Source: Oscillospiraceae bacterium (GTDB taxonomy: Bacteria > Bacillota > Clostridia > Oscillospirales > Acutalibacteraceae). From it: a stretch of 5,947 bases of DNA. Position numbers and translations under genes: made by a program. The DNA is taken from positions 1 to 5,947 of the forward strand of contig DOUO01000154.1 of assembly GCA_003520555.1 (NCBI GenBank), read 5' to 3'. Shown one piece after another: positions 5,658 through 5,947 of this stretch. Each line of letters opens with the position of its first letter. Within the stretch, counting starts at the first letter, position 1. The notes under the pieces are model-generated. The model saw only the letters and a program-made list of their open reading frames with translations, was not told the DNA's origin and did no database searches.

Positions 5658-5686
5658 TTGACTAAAACGTTAAAACAATGTAAAAT
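5658..5686 (+). promoter_or_regulatory. Sigma-A promoter for the 6S-like RNA
   Basis: TTGACT (5658-5663), exactly 17 bp, TAAAAT (5681-5686); five of six matches in each box. Start is predicted near 5693. It diverges from the minus-strand promoter at 5563-5591, with an A/T-rich shared region between. Confidence 0.75.
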
Positions 5687-5692
5687 TAATAT

Positions 5693-5919
5693 ATAAAAGT
5701 CAGGCGGCTTTTTTCTTTAAATCTGTTTATTGCCTGCCCGATGCGTGAATGATTTTAAAATAACCCTACAACACTTAAATCGGGAGCTTTACTCTTTGAG
5801 TGGTGTGCAGACCTCCCGTTCCCCGGAAGAAGGGAGCCTGAAGCTCAAAGGAGGGCACCCACCTGTTCTCTTCAGTAGGCAGGTTATTATTTAAATCATA
5901 CGGTCGGGCGGGTCTTTTT
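5693..5919 (+). ncRNA. ssrS: 6S RNA (ssrS-type), probable
   Basis: 6S RNA binds the sigma-A RNA polymerase holoenzyme by mimicking an open promoter. The sequence folds into the expected long rod. The closing stem pairs 5732-5741 with 5904-5913, 5744-5746 with 5900-5902, 5749-5755 with 5893-5899 and 5759-5764 with 5883-5888. A large central bubble follows. The terminal arm pairs CTTTGAG (5794-5800) with CTCAAAG (5844-5850), CAG 5808-5810 with CTG 5838-5840, and CTCCC 5813-5817 with GGGAG 5832-5836. On the 3' side of the bubble ACCTG (5861-5865) and CAGGT (5880-5884) form the small alternative hairpin typical of Firmicutes 6S RNA. A U tract (5915-5919) ends it. The mature 5' end is probably near 5732, leaving a leader of about 39 nt. 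The identification rests on architecture and remembered motifs; a different structured RNA is possible. Confidence 0.7.
5904..5919 (+). terminator. 3' end of the 6S-like RNA
   Basis: The GC-rich 3' arm of the closing stem (5904-5913) is followed by C and five T. The arm pairs with 5732-5741, so termination would rely on the long-range closing stem rather than a compact local hairpin. Confidence 0.5.
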
Positions 5920-5947
5920 ATGTCAAATAATACTAATACCTAATAAA
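5920..5947. other. Short A/T-rich tail without a visible feature
   Basis: Sequence after the 6S-like RNA. No start codon with a ribosome binding site or other signal is seen before the window ends. Confidence 0.5.

Larger units (their letters stand above)
5327..5692. other. Protein-free regulatory interval
   Basis: No coding region is supported here. It holds, from low to high coordinates, the leader and promoter of the transferase operon, the 12-bp terminator hairpin, the candidate small RNA with its promoter, and the promoter of the 6S-like RNA. Bases 5520-5690 are mostly A and T. The open minus-strand frame that crosses 5327-5515 is not a gene: it translates the terminator hairpin and a promoter. 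Confidence 0.7.

Noticed and set aside
5696..5715. Short hairpin AAAAG...CTTTT in the 6S leader as a terminator
   Set aside because: Only seven pairs including a wobble and A-U pairs, and it sits just after a promoter start. It looks too weak to end transcription.
5693..5919. Signal recognition particle RNA or tmRNA as identity of the structured RNA
   Set aside because: The conserved SRP domain IV sequence (GGTCAGG...GGAAGCAG) is absent, as are a tRNA-like end and a tag reading frame. The rod with central bubble fits 6S RNA better.

Overview
The window looks like a stretch of a Clostridia-type (low-GC Gram-positive lineage) chromosome. The basis is strong GGAGG-type ribosome binding sites, GTG start use, MEP-pathway isoprenoid synthesis (ispE), a PatA-like aminotransferase paired with an Lrp/AsnC regulator, sigma-A-type promoters with 17-bp spacers, and U-tract intrinsic terminators. 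The coding part is of moderate GC, while the noncoding part near 5520-5700 is very AT-rich. I cannot name the genus.

All six protein genes read on the minus strand, so transcription runs from high to low coordinates. Right end (about 5690-5920): a structured RNA on the plus strand, best read as 6S RNA, with its own consensus promoter. Next (5591-5458): a minus-strand promoter drives a stretch of only about 100 nt that ends at a perfect 12-bp terminator hairpin, a candidate small RNA gene. Below that hairpin a second good promoter (5419-5391) serves a two-gene envelope-polysaccharide operon. Its genes are a monotopic phosphoglycosyl transferase (4646-5326) and a polytopic O-antigen ligase/polymerase-like protein (3157-4638), and it ends at a U-rich terminator (3087-3120).

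A further promoter (3149-3121) overlaps the far arm of that terminator and is placed to start the second operon: a small LURP-one/Tubby-like protein (2587-3063), an Lrp/AsnC regulator (2079-2564), a class I/II aminotransferase (895-2082) and ispE (36-911). The last three are tightly packed, with 4-bp and 17-bp overlaps, so translational coupling is likely. A 7-bp tandem repeat covers the ispE stop codon at the left edge.

Functionally, the transferase would load the first sugar phosphate onto a lipid carrier, and the ligase-like protein would polymerise or transfer the finished glycan outside the membrane. IspE feeds isoprenoid synthesis, which also supplies the undecaprenyl carrier, but a direct link between the two operons is only inference. 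The Lrp protein probably responds to an amino acid and may control its own operon. Most of this is ordinary housekeeping. The parts most worth a second look are the candidate small RNA at 5458-5556 and the promoter nested in a terminator at 3087-3149.
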